Shown in pieces: positions 35,281 to 45,640 of a stretch of DNA of 64,000 bases; the stretch's first letter is position 1; each line of letters begins with the position of its first letter. Below the pieces are notes generated by a model. That model was not told the DNA's origin and searched no databases. It saw only the letters and a list, made by a program, of their open reading frames with translations. Made by a program: the position numbers and the translations under genes. Where the stretch lies: assembly GCA_027924645.1 (NCBI GenBank), contig BSBN01000187.1:17006001-17070000 (forward strand). The letters are read 5' to 3'. This DNA is from Cunninghamia lanceolata (lineage: Eukaryota > Streptophyta > Pinopsida > Cupressales > Cupressaceae).

Positions 35281-37616
35281 TATTAGTACTCATTTATGTC
35301 TAGGGTTTCAAGCTTGAGTGTTTGTAGGTTTTCTCTTTCAAACCCTGTGTTTTACCGCTTCTTCCTGTTGCACCTGAGAAAAATATTAAGTTTTGTATGT
35401 GCAAGTGCAAAATGTTTGTTGGCGGGCTTGTGAAATCTCCATCGGCTTCCAAAAAAGATAAGGAAATTTAGTTGTATGCATTTCCAAATGCATATCGGGC
35501 TCAAAAGGAAAATGTACAAGGGCAGAATATACATTGAAGATCCCAGGAATATTTGCCGCCTGCATATTGGGTTGCATGTATATTTGGTTTGTATGTTCAG
35601 ACATACAACGGTTAGATACAAAGAAAAGAGATACATTGCAGGAATATTATTTTGAAGATTCCTTGTTTGTATGTGCAAGGGAATGTACATTGGAAAATAT
35701 GGAAAGGCCAGCAACATGCAAAGTGAACAATGCAACGGATATGCAAGTGGGTTTGTACATGTTCGGCATACAAGGGAAATATGCATTCATTGCATATTCT
35801 AAAAAGATTCCCTGCTTGTATGTTTATGTTTGTATATTCCACATACAAACAAAATGTACATTGCGGAGATACATTCCGGATCCGATGGAGGTTTTAGGTT
35901 GCTATATAATTATTTGGCATCTGTGGCTTGTATATTTGCACTTGTATATGTGTCGATATGCAAACTCATGAAGATACAAAGCCCAGATTTGAAAGTTTTT
36001 CAGATCCGATGGATAAATGCAATGGAATCTACCTTGTATGTGTTTTGCACTTGTATATGTGTAATATACAAAGCGATGGATGCAGAATGGAGATACAAGC
36101 CGGACCCGAGCAGAATTCTAATTTGTTCTGTAACTTTTGACATCCGCCTTGTATGTTGTATATGCATTTGGATTTGCATATACAAAAGCGATAAAGGAAA
36201 AATAAAAGGAGAAAAGGTCAGCGATAGAAGGTCAAGGTGCCTACATGGCACGATATCATTTGCTGGTGACTTTTCATGCACGTTTTGAGACCATAGATCT
36301 CGGCGATGGTTTTTTGATCAACGGTCGAGTTTTGAATTTTCAGCGACAGTTTGCTCCTTGCATTTGTGACCATTTTTTAGCGGGAAAATCTCCAAATGCA
36401 TCTGTTGTTGCATCCCGCGGGTGGTTGAGCCATTAATGGTAGGATTGCAGACAGGCATGGGTCGATGGTCGAACAACCAAGTACTAGGTTTATGACGGAG
36501 AATCTTCCAGCGGCGGCACAGGGCTCGAGCTCAACTACTCCTCGCCCTTCTCTTGCTTCTTCCTATTGTGTTCCCTACTGCTGCATTTATTATTTTGAGC
36601 GCCATTCCTAAGGCAGTGTATTTGGCAGAAATTTTGACCTTGTCATGTAATTAATTTTGCTGAGTACACAGTTTTGGTATAAATGGGCCAAACTGTGTTA
36701 CTCATTTGGTTGTTGAAAACTGGACAAATTTTGGTGTTGTGATAAGATACAACTTCATTGGTGGCCCTGTCTTGGATGTTTTTGTGAGTTTATGAATCTC
36801 ATGTTGTCTGTTTAATGCATAAACTTACTAGTTTCATGTTGATTTAAATGAGTAATGCTTCATTGCATGTGTTATGTTACTTGTCTCCAAATTGAATGTA
36901 TTCTTCTTTTGAATCTAAACAGCTAAGGGGTGTCTAAGATTCTTGAATATGGATTTGGTATGTTGAATGCTTGTCTTTTACTTCTACTCAAAGAGTAGAT
37001 TAAATGTTTTAGGTTAAAGTGTTAAGACAAATATATTGCAGTGAGGATCTTCTAAGCAGAGGTAACCGAATACTCAATTCTGGGAAGTGTGTGTAAGGAA
37101 GATATTAAACAATCCCCTTGAAACTCGGTCATTAATATGGGTTTATGTGTACATTCACATGTGTATGTCTATTGACTCCAAGCCCTAGATAGGCACCAAT
37201 CCAGTCTTGTATTGAGGTTGCAACCAAAGTCCTAGTTTTGCATCCAAATACAAAAGACTCAAACTTCATATACAAACCTTTAGGATAGTAGAAGTAGTTT
37301 TAGGACCACAATCCTCTGATTCACAACTGAATATAGGCCCAAAGCTAGCCCCTTTGCACTTATTTCACAGTTTTGGTCTGCATAATAGAGGATTTATCTG
37401 CTTTATGTCAGCATCCCAGTCCTTTCATAGCTTATCTCATGGATGTTGAATAGGGAATACCCCCTTGGTTCTGCAGAGCCTAAAGAAGAAGAGGAGATAT
37501 TTATAGAGTCTATCTCCTATACTGTTGGCCCCTGGCCCAAGAATCCTGTTGATCATTGATGGCTACTTTGTAGGGGTGACTGGGAACAAGCATTCAGTCT
37601 GGGAAAAATACCAACA
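35281..37616 (+). mobile_element. Solo LTR (family A, copy 2), TSD AGACC
   Basis: It starts TATTAGTACTC (the first TG is mutated) and ends ACCAACA. Perfect AGACC repeats flank it at 35276-35280 and 37617-37621. Copy A of the host element keeps the empty site at about 8067-8086, CCTAGAGATCAAGGCTCAC. Its first 100 bp and its last 1.2 kb match the solo LTR at 1446-3698. The block between (about 35390-36200) is made of GTATGTGCAAG and CATATACAAAG words instead of ATCGGC words. Confidence 0.9.
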
Positions 37617-38526
37617 AGACCAAGGCTCACAACAAGCACCACATCAAGCATCACAACAAGTAGAGAAACAAGAAACTCAAGAGCAAGAAAGTTAGCAGGA
37701 TACTCATGATCAAGGGACTCCTCAAGATCAAACATATACTATAAGAACGTGCCCTAATGGTTTAATTGGATAATTCATCATAATAAGAGGGTTATGAATC
37801 CACGAACATATGATTTCACATAGTTTACATCTATGGTTGTAAGGCCACCACCTATAAAAATATAAAGGGTTAGATCCACCATCACTATAGATTCACAAGG
37901 TACCCAACAAGCTCATATTGTAACCCCATCAAAAAATGTGTTAGAAGAAAATATACAACCATCAAACTACATAGTGATTACTATTTTATTGAGGAAACTA
38001 TCTAGAGAGGAGGGAAAACAAATGGCTAAATTGTCCATTGATTGGATGATATAGAAGATGGAAAAGGATAAGATAACTAAACAGGAATTGAAAGATAAAG
38101 TTGCATATTTAACTTCCTACATTGAAAGTTTGGTTGGAATCTATGGATTCTACTCCTACAACATTAGCTTCTCAATATGATCCTAATACATGAAAAGGGA
38201 CCTCTATTGCCAATGAATTGAAGAGTGTAATGACAACAACTAGGGCATGGAGTCTAGTGAATTGTTAATGTTCACTTGGGCACAAGAGAATTGAAGCTAT
38301 TACAAATGAGTACAAGTTTGTAATGGAAGAGGAGGCCATAAAAATGATAGATAATAATATAGATCAAGAGGTGAAGGATATTGAGATTAATTTCCCTTAT
38401 GCTACGGAGCACACTAAGGTGGACTTCTAGATTTTGGTTGTTGAGGGTATTTTGGATGGTAAAGAATAGTATATTCATAAGAAGTGGGTAGAAGCATATA
38501 AATCCAAGAAAGGTATATTATAAGGT
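37617..38526 (+). mobile_element. Non-autonomous LTR element, copy B, last part
   Basis: This aligns with about 8075-8970 of copy A, with small indels, and stops abruptly at 38526 where a chromovirus LTR begins. The gag region seen in copy A is absent from this copy. Confidence 0.75.
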
Positions 38527-38860
38527 TGTTGTAATTAAATAACTTGCACAATAGAAGAATATAATGGGAAATATGCTACAAATACTTGATAATAATAAGC
38601 CACTTCAAGGGGGAAACCTACAAAAGTCTCCAAGAAAAACACAGTTCACAATATGTTGATCAAATAACACTCACTACTTCCTATATATACCCTACTTATG
38701 CTTTGGATATCACACAGGATAACTTAGATACCAAAATATAACACCTAGGACAACCTAACTATCTAAATAAAAATATAATAATAATTTTATAATAATTAAG
38801 AGTTAAGGTAACTATAGGCCAAAAACTCATAACCCAATGCACAATATAGGATTAAGGGCA
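38527..38860 (-). repeat. 3' LTR of a chromovirus fragment
   Basis: On the minus strand it begins TGCCCTTAATCC after the purine-rich GATAGGGGGCATACTA and ends TTACAACA. The LTR is short, 334 bp. No partner LTR is visible. Confidence 0.6.
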
Positions 38861-39210
38861 TAGTATGCCCCCTATCTTTAGAGAAGTATTGTCCTCAATG
38901 CTAATCAACTATGGATGCATCTACACAAAATCTTCATCTTCCCACTGGTATCTTCAATTGGTAAATTATTCCACTGAATGAGATACTCTATGGTTGTCCT
39001 ACTCCTCAATTTATTTGTGCATGTCTGGGGAATTAATTCTAGATCCAAGATGATTCATCCTTCTTCATCTATCTCTAGTAAAATTGTTTGTATAGGGATC
39101 TGTTGATAAATCATCTTCTTTAAATATGAAATATGAAAAACCTACCCAATGAACAAACCTATAGATAAAGGAAATATCTGCATGTTAAAAACCTACAAAA
39201 AATCTTCTAA
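38861..39210 (-). pseudogene. Chromovirus Pol C-terminus with chromodomain
   Basis: Minus-strand translation gives a decayed integrase tail, with an FHIS motif and LKKMI, then IDEEG and LELIP. A chromodomain-like stretch follows, TIEYLIQWNNLPIEDTS, then a terminal LRTILL followed by the purine tract. This order is typical of Ty3/gypsy chromoviruses, where the chromodomain guides integration into heterochromatin. Several stops are present. Everything upstream of the integrase tail is gone. Confidence 0.7.
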
Positions 39211-39615
39211 TGGTTGACGTATGTGCAATGTACCTACTAACGCATGTAGGGTGTGATGCACAAAACAATCCCCTAGTCAAAAATATAAACCACTAGATAA
39301 TTTTTTTATACATTGTATAAATTAAAATCCACTGGATAAAAAAAATTGCAAAGCCATAGGAGGATGCAGGAAGACACAAAGAACAATACAAAATCCATAC
39401 AATGGTATGGTCATACAAAAATCTATACGACGTCCAATGGAGGCCCCTTCAATACTCAGAATTTTTCCCTAATCTAAAATATGGAGTGTTATATATCAAA
39501 CTTTGCCTCTTAGCCCTCCTAAGTGCAATGGTGGTGTCTATTTGGCTCCAAGACGCATCATATAAAAGTGCTTGGCCAAAACCCCCTAACTTGAGAAAGT
39601 GCTTATAGCTTTAGA

Positions 39616-40035
39616 GCTCTGATACCATGTTGGAGTTAGATATTTGACCCTCACAACCCAATATATCCTGCAAAATAAGGATGTGTCTTCTACAAGAGAT
39701 CTATGATATGCCAAAAATATGCAATATATTCATACAATATGTGTGAATCCAAAGAGCTTACAAATTACATATGAACCCCTAATTATATAGAAAAGGGGTG
39801 AGATGAGAAGGTAGTTGTGGACTCTAACCACCTTGCATGCACATAGGACAAGTGTGATAAAGGTGTCATGTGTGCATGAGATAGGTGTCTCAAAAGATGA
39901 GTACATGTGTCTCAACCACATGAAGTGAGACAAAAAGGTAAAAGTCCATAAGTGGAAACTTAACAAGTGTGAATAGGACTCTCCTAGATAGGCTAAAAGC
40001 TAACTAGTTGAATAATGTCCTTATTTACTCCAACA
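39616..40035 (-). mobile_element. 5' LTR with initiator-Met primer-binding site
   Basis: A 408-bp LTR (39628-40035) has mirror ends TGTTGGAGT and ACTCCAACA. Directly abutting it on the minus strand is TGGTATCAGAGC (39616-39627), the complement of the initiator tRNA-Met 3' end, used by copia elements and several chromoviruses. It does not resemble the LTR at 38527, so it belongs to another element, of which only the beginning (about 39220-39615) remains. Confidence 0.75.
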
Positions 40036-40040
40036 ATAAT

Positions 40041-40464
40041 TACCTCACAACTAATATTTCCCTCTTCCCTTCTCCTACCTATGAAGAAAATGACTTGTGT
40101 ACCATGTTCCTTGATGGTGCAAGTGCAGGTGTTATTCTGGTTTCTCCTAGTGGTGAACATTTTAAGTTTTCCTTCAAGTTGACTTTCCAATGTACTAACA
40201 TTACAAATTATGAGGCTCCAATGTTTGGAGTGAATGTAGCTAACAAATACGGTGTCAAGTGCTTGAAGATTTGTGGAGATTTAGAATTGGTCATCTCATA
40301 GGTTAGAGGTGCCTATGTGATGAAGGATAAGAGACTAAAATGTTACCACAATGTTGTTTGGGACACTATGGAGTTTTTTTGCGACAATTGGCATTTAATA
40401 GATAGACAAATTAGAAAATGATGTAATAGATGCTTTAGTAGTTAAAGTATGTTGACACTATATT
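40041..40464 (+). pseudogene. Additional RNase H fragment from a second gypsy lineage
   Basis: Plus-strand translation gives MFLDGASAGVILVSPSGEHF, TNITNYEAPMFGV, ICGDLELVIS, a stop, then a C-terminal helix with KDKRLKCYHNVVWDTMEFF. The order equals that of the additional RNase H at 25707-26363. A few residues after the DGAS motif are missing. The stop falls in SQV context (TAG at 40299-40301). Neighbouring RT or integrase sequence is lost. Confidence 0.75.
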
Positions 40465-40466
40465 GT

Positions 40467-41276
40467 GGCAATTTGTTATTCTCAATTGCAAACCTGTGAG
40501 TATTCATTTATCTGTTGGCACTAAGATTTCATTGAATATGTCCTAAGTCAAATGATTATTTGAAAGATATTTATAATGTACCTTATGCTATTGTTGTATG
40601 GAGCCTAATATATGCAATGGTATGTACTAAACTAGATATAGTGGGAGTTCTTAGTAGGTTTATGTCTAACCCTCTAGTATATAGCATTGGACTTGTGTTA
40701 AGAGGGTGTTTAGACATTTGTGAGGAACTTCTAATTATTTCTTATGTTATCATAGTTTTAATGATATAGGTAAGATGGTGGACATATAAAGCGACTTGAA
40801 TAGTCAAAAGTCCACTAGTAGCTATGTATTTTCTCCATTTAGCAGTGTTGTTAGTTGGATGAGTAAGACATAATTTACGTTTATTTTGTCCAATATTGAG
40901 GTAGAGTATATGGCTACTACACATGTCTATAAATAGACAATTTAGTTACAAAAATTGTGTTTAAGAGTTATTTTTTATTATAGTGTGGTTCAATCAAATG
41001 TGATTCTTAAAGTGTTATTTGTTTGGTCAAGAATCCCATGTATCATGTTCATAGGAATCATATTGATGTTCAATATCACTTTGTTTGTGAGATGGTGGAG
41101 AGTAGTAAGGTCATGATTCATAAGGTTGACACTAGGTATAATGTTGTAAATTAACTTATGAAACTAATGAGCAGAAATAAGTTCTCTTAATGCAAGGAGG
41201 TCATGGGCCTTACACCCTTGATTTATTTCATATTTCCTATTTATGTCATTGTAATATATAATATCAAGTGGAAGAA
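40467..41276 (+). pseudogene. Ty1/copia Pol C-terminus (RT end and RNase H)
   Basis: The fragment begins with the end of RT (NCKPVSIHLSVGTKIS) and continues with IYAMVCTKLDIVGVLSRFMS in the frame at 40560-40769. Frame changes follow. A recognisable RNase H tail has KNPMYHVHRNHIDVQYHF and RNKFS, and the purine-rich AAGTGGAAGAA precedes the LTR. Several stops and frameshifts make it a pseudogene. Confidence 0.82.
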
Positions 41277-41884
41277 TGTTAGAATAGTGTGATATTAAAT
41301 TGCAATCCTAATGTATAATGTCTAGTCTCATGAGGAGTTGAGGGATATTATTTTATTATTATTTTCTAAATTATATGAAATATTGTTGTAATGGCATTGA
41401 ATAAGGGAGGTTACAAATGGAAGTCAAAGATTGGGAGTTATGGAGCATATTTCTAAAAGTAGGCAATGACAATGCAATTATTGCACTCATGGAGCACTTA
41501 GGAAAGAGAAAGTGGCCTTAATGGCATCTTATGACAGAATCAATGATGTGTCAATGTATAAGAGGAGTTACTTTCTATTTTCAAGACCATTTTAATGTAG
41601 TGGGTCATGAAAACTTTTACCATGGTATTTTGAAACCATGTTTGGGCCGTGGTATTATTTTATGGTGGTTTTTGAGTCTCATTAAGTCTATATATTGAGG
41701 GCTTGGCATGAAGGAGGCATGGTTATTATGTAAGTACTCTCACACTATCAAAATTTGTCGAAGTGAAAGAAGATTGTGTGAGATATATTGATATACTTGT
41801 TTCTACTTGATTAATACATGCTTAGTATCTCTTTGGTGGTGGAATTTTTTCCCAAAAGGGTTTCTCCATTTACATCGAGTAACA
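41277..41884 (+). repeat. 3' LTR of the copia fragment
   Basis: It starts TGTTAGAATAG right after the polypurine tract and ends GAGTAACA, with mirror ends TGTTA and TAACA. It has a TTTCTCCATTTACATC-like region near the end, common in plant copia LTRs. The length is 608 bp. Confidence 0.75.
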
Positions 41885-42009
41885 TATGTGTTAGTTGATT
41901 TCTTGTTGTTATTATACATATTTAGCCATATTTTATTTGAGATTTAATGGTTAATCGCATGTACCTCTAATTGGGTTAATCACACGTACACTTTAAGTTT
42001 ATACTTTTA
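41885..42009. other. Short spacer between copia LTR and LINE
   Basis: AT-rich; no feature seen. Confidence 0.5.
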
Positions 42010-42167
42010 CTATTTTTTATTAAAGTGGTCAAACAGGTTTTGAGAGGGACCCCGAAACCCTTCACAAAAAGATGTAAGCCAATCGTAAGCTAACTAGAAG
42101 CTACCAGAAAACATAAACATATAGAAAGTAGCTACAAAGAGTCCAGAATAAACTAAACTAGACAAGA

Positions 42168-44213
42168 TTAGTTCATCTTCTTTAGGGTATCTTTCGCTTC
42201 TAATTCTTGTTCATAAAAAGCCTAATGCATTTTGGCAAAGTCTATCAGCTCTCTCTTCTCAGCTTCGAACTGCTTTTTGTTTCTCCCCCTGGTGCAGGTC
42301 AAAGGTCCACGTGTGTCTTCACCAACCACCTGTTTACCAGTGTTGATAGAGTTATCACCTTTATCCTGATTATCCAGATCCACAGCTTTCATGATGTCCT
42401 CGACCTTGAAATCCTTGAACTGATCCTTTCTAAGCTCTTTAAGCTTCTTAGTCAGAATTTTCATCCCATTGAGACTATTCTAAATGGAGAGTTTACTGAT
42501 GTTGCAGAGCTTTTCAATGTTATTATTCACCTCAATAATCTTCCCCTTGAGATACTAAATCCTTGTATTGAACTCTTCTCTCATCTTGATCATTTCCCTC
42601 TCTATTTCCTCCATATTGGGAATGGCATCCAAATTTCTGAAAATTAAAGTGTCATATTCAGTAGTAGAATTAGTCCCATTCGCCACACTGTCCTGAAGCA
42701 ATTGGAGTTTGATGTTAATTCTACTAATTTCCAGGAAGAACCATTTAGTCATTTTGTGTTGAGAGTTCACTGAGTTCTTCACCAGTTCAAAAACATCTTC
42801 AACCTGATCTCTATTTCTCGCCTGGGCTAACAGTTCGTCAAAATCCTCAGGGAGGTTAACCGAAGGGCTATTGATTTCTAGAAACTTGATGCTAACACCC
42901 GGATCAGGGATAGGGGTGGACATACCCGGAGGGTCTTCCATCCTGTCCTTCTCCTTGTCAGACTTTTTCTCCCCAATCCCCTACTTCTGCTTGATCCCTT
43001 GATTGTGGACTACACTTCCAGCAAACTAGATATTTTCCTCAACCTGGTCCTTTTCCCCTAGCTTGACCTTCTTACGAAGCTTCATCTTACTACCCTGTTT
43101 CTGAGAAGAGGCACCAACTTCCTGCACAAAAGCTTGAGCCTCCTCCATAGGTTTTTTACCTTTATTCATCATAACAGGGGTATTCCTCTTCTTAGGCATC
43201 AAATTCTTGTCATAAATCTCCTTCACAGAGGAGTCAGTGTCATCACCCGTTTCGAACCCTGCAGACCAAGAAATGGACACTTCCCTCTTCTACATTTTTC
43301 TTTTCTTACTAGAGGGTTCCTCTTTCGTCTCCTCTTCTTCCTCTTCCATTTCCCAGTCCTCATCCTCAGAGTCAGACTCCTCTTCACTAGACACCACCCT
43401 CCCCTTCTTCTTAGCACTAGAATTATGTTTTAAAAACTTTTTGGGGGTGTTGTTTTTCATATGCTCCATTATGAGTAAAATGAGACTCTCGTGAAAAACT
43501 AGAAGCTTAGGGTTTCTACTATGTTCTTTCAGACCAAACTCCAAAGAAGAAAAAAGATAGAAAGGGAAGGACACTGACAAGCCATGTCTAAAATGGTTTA
43601 GCAAATTGAAGTGATAGGAGTAAATGGCCACATACCTTCCATCCAGGGTCACGTATCTCATGATAATTTTAGCCGCTTCCGCCCAAATAGGCTTAATGGA
43701 CAGACGGTTATACCCTCGTGTCTGAAATTTGATTAGCTTATCCTTTTCATTTCCTTTGAAGAAGCTATTGAGGGCTTCCTCGCTCTGCTTTCTCTCACGA
43801 AAGAATTTCTTACTAGTGGTGGAAAGCCCCGTCACCTTGGCAATTAAGTCTTCGAAAATGGCCATTTCCCACCCATATGTCGTGATCCTCCTGTTCTTGT
43901 AGCTTTTCACAAACATGGCAGTGACATTCGAGTCAGCACCATGAAGATTTTCCATAAAAGTCGTGAGACCTCCAGCCTCCAGGATGCTACACACCTTCAG
44001 CTTCTGCTTAACCCCCTCGCAAGAAGAAGGTTTAACCCTATTTCTTTCACCCCCCATTCTAAAATTCAGACACTGAGATAAATCTTTCTCTCTGCTAACA
44101 GAAGTGTAAGTAACAATGAGGCTGAACAAAGCTAATTTGGTGATATTCGCACCCATAATCCATGTGGGATGAATTTTCTGGATAGGCGAGTTCTGTGAAC
44201 CTTTAGGTTTCAT
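42168..44213 (-). pseudogene. LINE ORF3: 682-codon frame broken only by six TAG codons
   Basis: An ATG at 44211-44213 lies 10 nt after the TAA (44224-44226) that closes the RNase H frame. One reading frame then runs to a TAA at 42168-42170. It is interrupted at 43290, 43026, 42981, 42555, 42480 and 42222, and every one of these is TAG. The N-terminal 270 residues look globular, with GWEMAIFEDLIAKVTGL, KKFFRERKQSEEAL, YVTLDGRYVAIYSYHFNLL and LILLIMEHMK. A Ser/Glu/Asp-rich stretch ending KKRKM follows, then basic and coiled-coil-like segments. It resembles hypothetical proteins I associate with gymnosperm repeats and is not RT, protease or integrase. It could be the element's own chaperone- or Gag-like protein, or a captured one. 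Confidence 0.6.
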
Positions 44214-44223
44214 GATGATCTGA

Positions 44224-44760
44224 TTAGAGCTTCTTGATAGTCATACCATGGATACTATCATTTTTAAGCAAGTCTTTAACATTGCTCGGGGTCAAAATAA
44301 AATCGTCTCATATGATCTTAGCTTCATTAATAACCCCTAGGTTGGCAAAAGCATCTGCCACCTTGTTCCCCTCACGAAATATGTGAGAAATATGGGTGGC
44401 TTCAAAAGTATTCAACAAGATAATAGCATCTTCGATCAAGGTCTCAATGGACCAACTTGGTTTAGAGGTGCCATTAAGACAATTGATTATGTTCATAGAG
44501 TCACCTTCAATCCAGACTTTACTATGACCCTTAGCATGAGCTAGAGCAATAGAATGATAGGCAACTGCCGCTTTGGCATAGTGGTTTGTCTGTGTACCCA
44601 GAGGGAGTGCCACTGCCGCTATGAACCTACCATGATTATCTCTTATCACCCCCCCCACTACATGCAGCTCCAGGGTTACCTTTAGCTGCCCCATCAAAGT
44701 TGATTTTGATCCATCCTTCAGGAGGTAAAAACCACACCACTTCCCCTCTAGGGTGTTTCA
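44224..44760 (-). pseudogene. LINE RNase H domain
   Basis: Seen on the minus strand are KINFDGAAKGNPGA (first Asp), then, after a frameshift at a run of G, VIRDNHGRFIAAVALPLG, KVWIEGDSMNIINCL (Asp) and FREGNKVADAFANLG (Asp). The glutamate expected in an AEAA-type motif reads AKAA here, a GAA-to-AAA type change. A TGA at 44308-44310 precedes the original TAA at 44224. This is the RVT_3-type RNase H at the end of plant L1-like ORF2. Confidence 0.82.
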
Positions 44761-45078
44761 TTTTTTTGAAGTAGATATGTCTTCAGATAAGTTCCAGTTT
44801 TTAGAAATGATACTTTCCATTTGAGTCACCTCAACTCTTTTATCTTGGGAGAGTTGTTCTTCAATCTTGGCTTTGAAATTCTCCTTGATGCTTCTGACCA
44901 CTTTAAAAAATAGATTTTCAAAAGATAGGCTAGTGTCTCTAAAGATCTAGTTATTCCTCTCCTTCCAAAGGCCCCAAGCAATATGGGGAGAACAAAGGGA
45001 CCAAAGGAATCTGAGGGAAGGGTTAGAAATAGGGCACATCCATTAAGAGACCAGATATTTAGTGGAGTTTGGGAAGGT

Positions 45079-45640
45079 TCAGCTTAGATTCCATAAGGAA
45101 AGAATCTTATTCCAAAGCTCAAGAGAAATGGAACAAGAGAGGACCAAATGGAAGGAGTCTTCAGAATTACTTAAGCACAAGGGGCATCTGTTGACCAGCG
45201 AGAAGCCCCTTTTACACAAGTTGTCACACGTAAGCACCCTGTCTTGAGCAAGCAACCACAAGAAAATATTGATCTTAGGGATAAGTTTGTCGTCCAACAG
45301 TCTCGCCCAAAAGGGAGGATCCTCGACCGAAGGAAAAATTTGTTTAAACCCCAACGCCAAGAGCAATGCCCCGAGGAAGTGGCCTGCCAGATAAGGTGAT
45401 CTTCGATCCTACCAAGGGGAATATGAAAAACATTGAGCTTATTCTGGAAACCAATCAAGCGCCAGTCGATCGAGAATTTCTTCCATCTCCCTTCAACAAT
45501 GTAATCACTCACCTTCGGACCACAAGAGGCAGAGCAAATACCTTCAAAGGGGCTTGCCCAAGCAAGTTTGTTTAGAGGGAGATCCCCATACACTGGTCCT
45601 TCCAAAAGTCCACTTTGCTGCCATCTCCTATCTTCCATAA
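45079..45640 (-). pseudogene. LINE zf-RVT (zinc-binding RT-associated) region
   Basis: The frame at 45079-45366 has PPFWARLLDDKLIPKINIFL, then LCKRGFSLVNRCPLCL with the Cys-x2-Cys pair, then SFHLVLSCSISLELW. This is the zf-RVT pattern between RT and RNase H in plant non-LTR elements. The neighbouring frame to 45638 carries the connecting sequence after a frameshift. Confidence 0.8.

Noticed and set aside
38527..40035. LTRs at 38527 and 39628 as the two ends of one element
   Set aside because: They do not resemble each other in sequence or length, although both lie in minus orientation.
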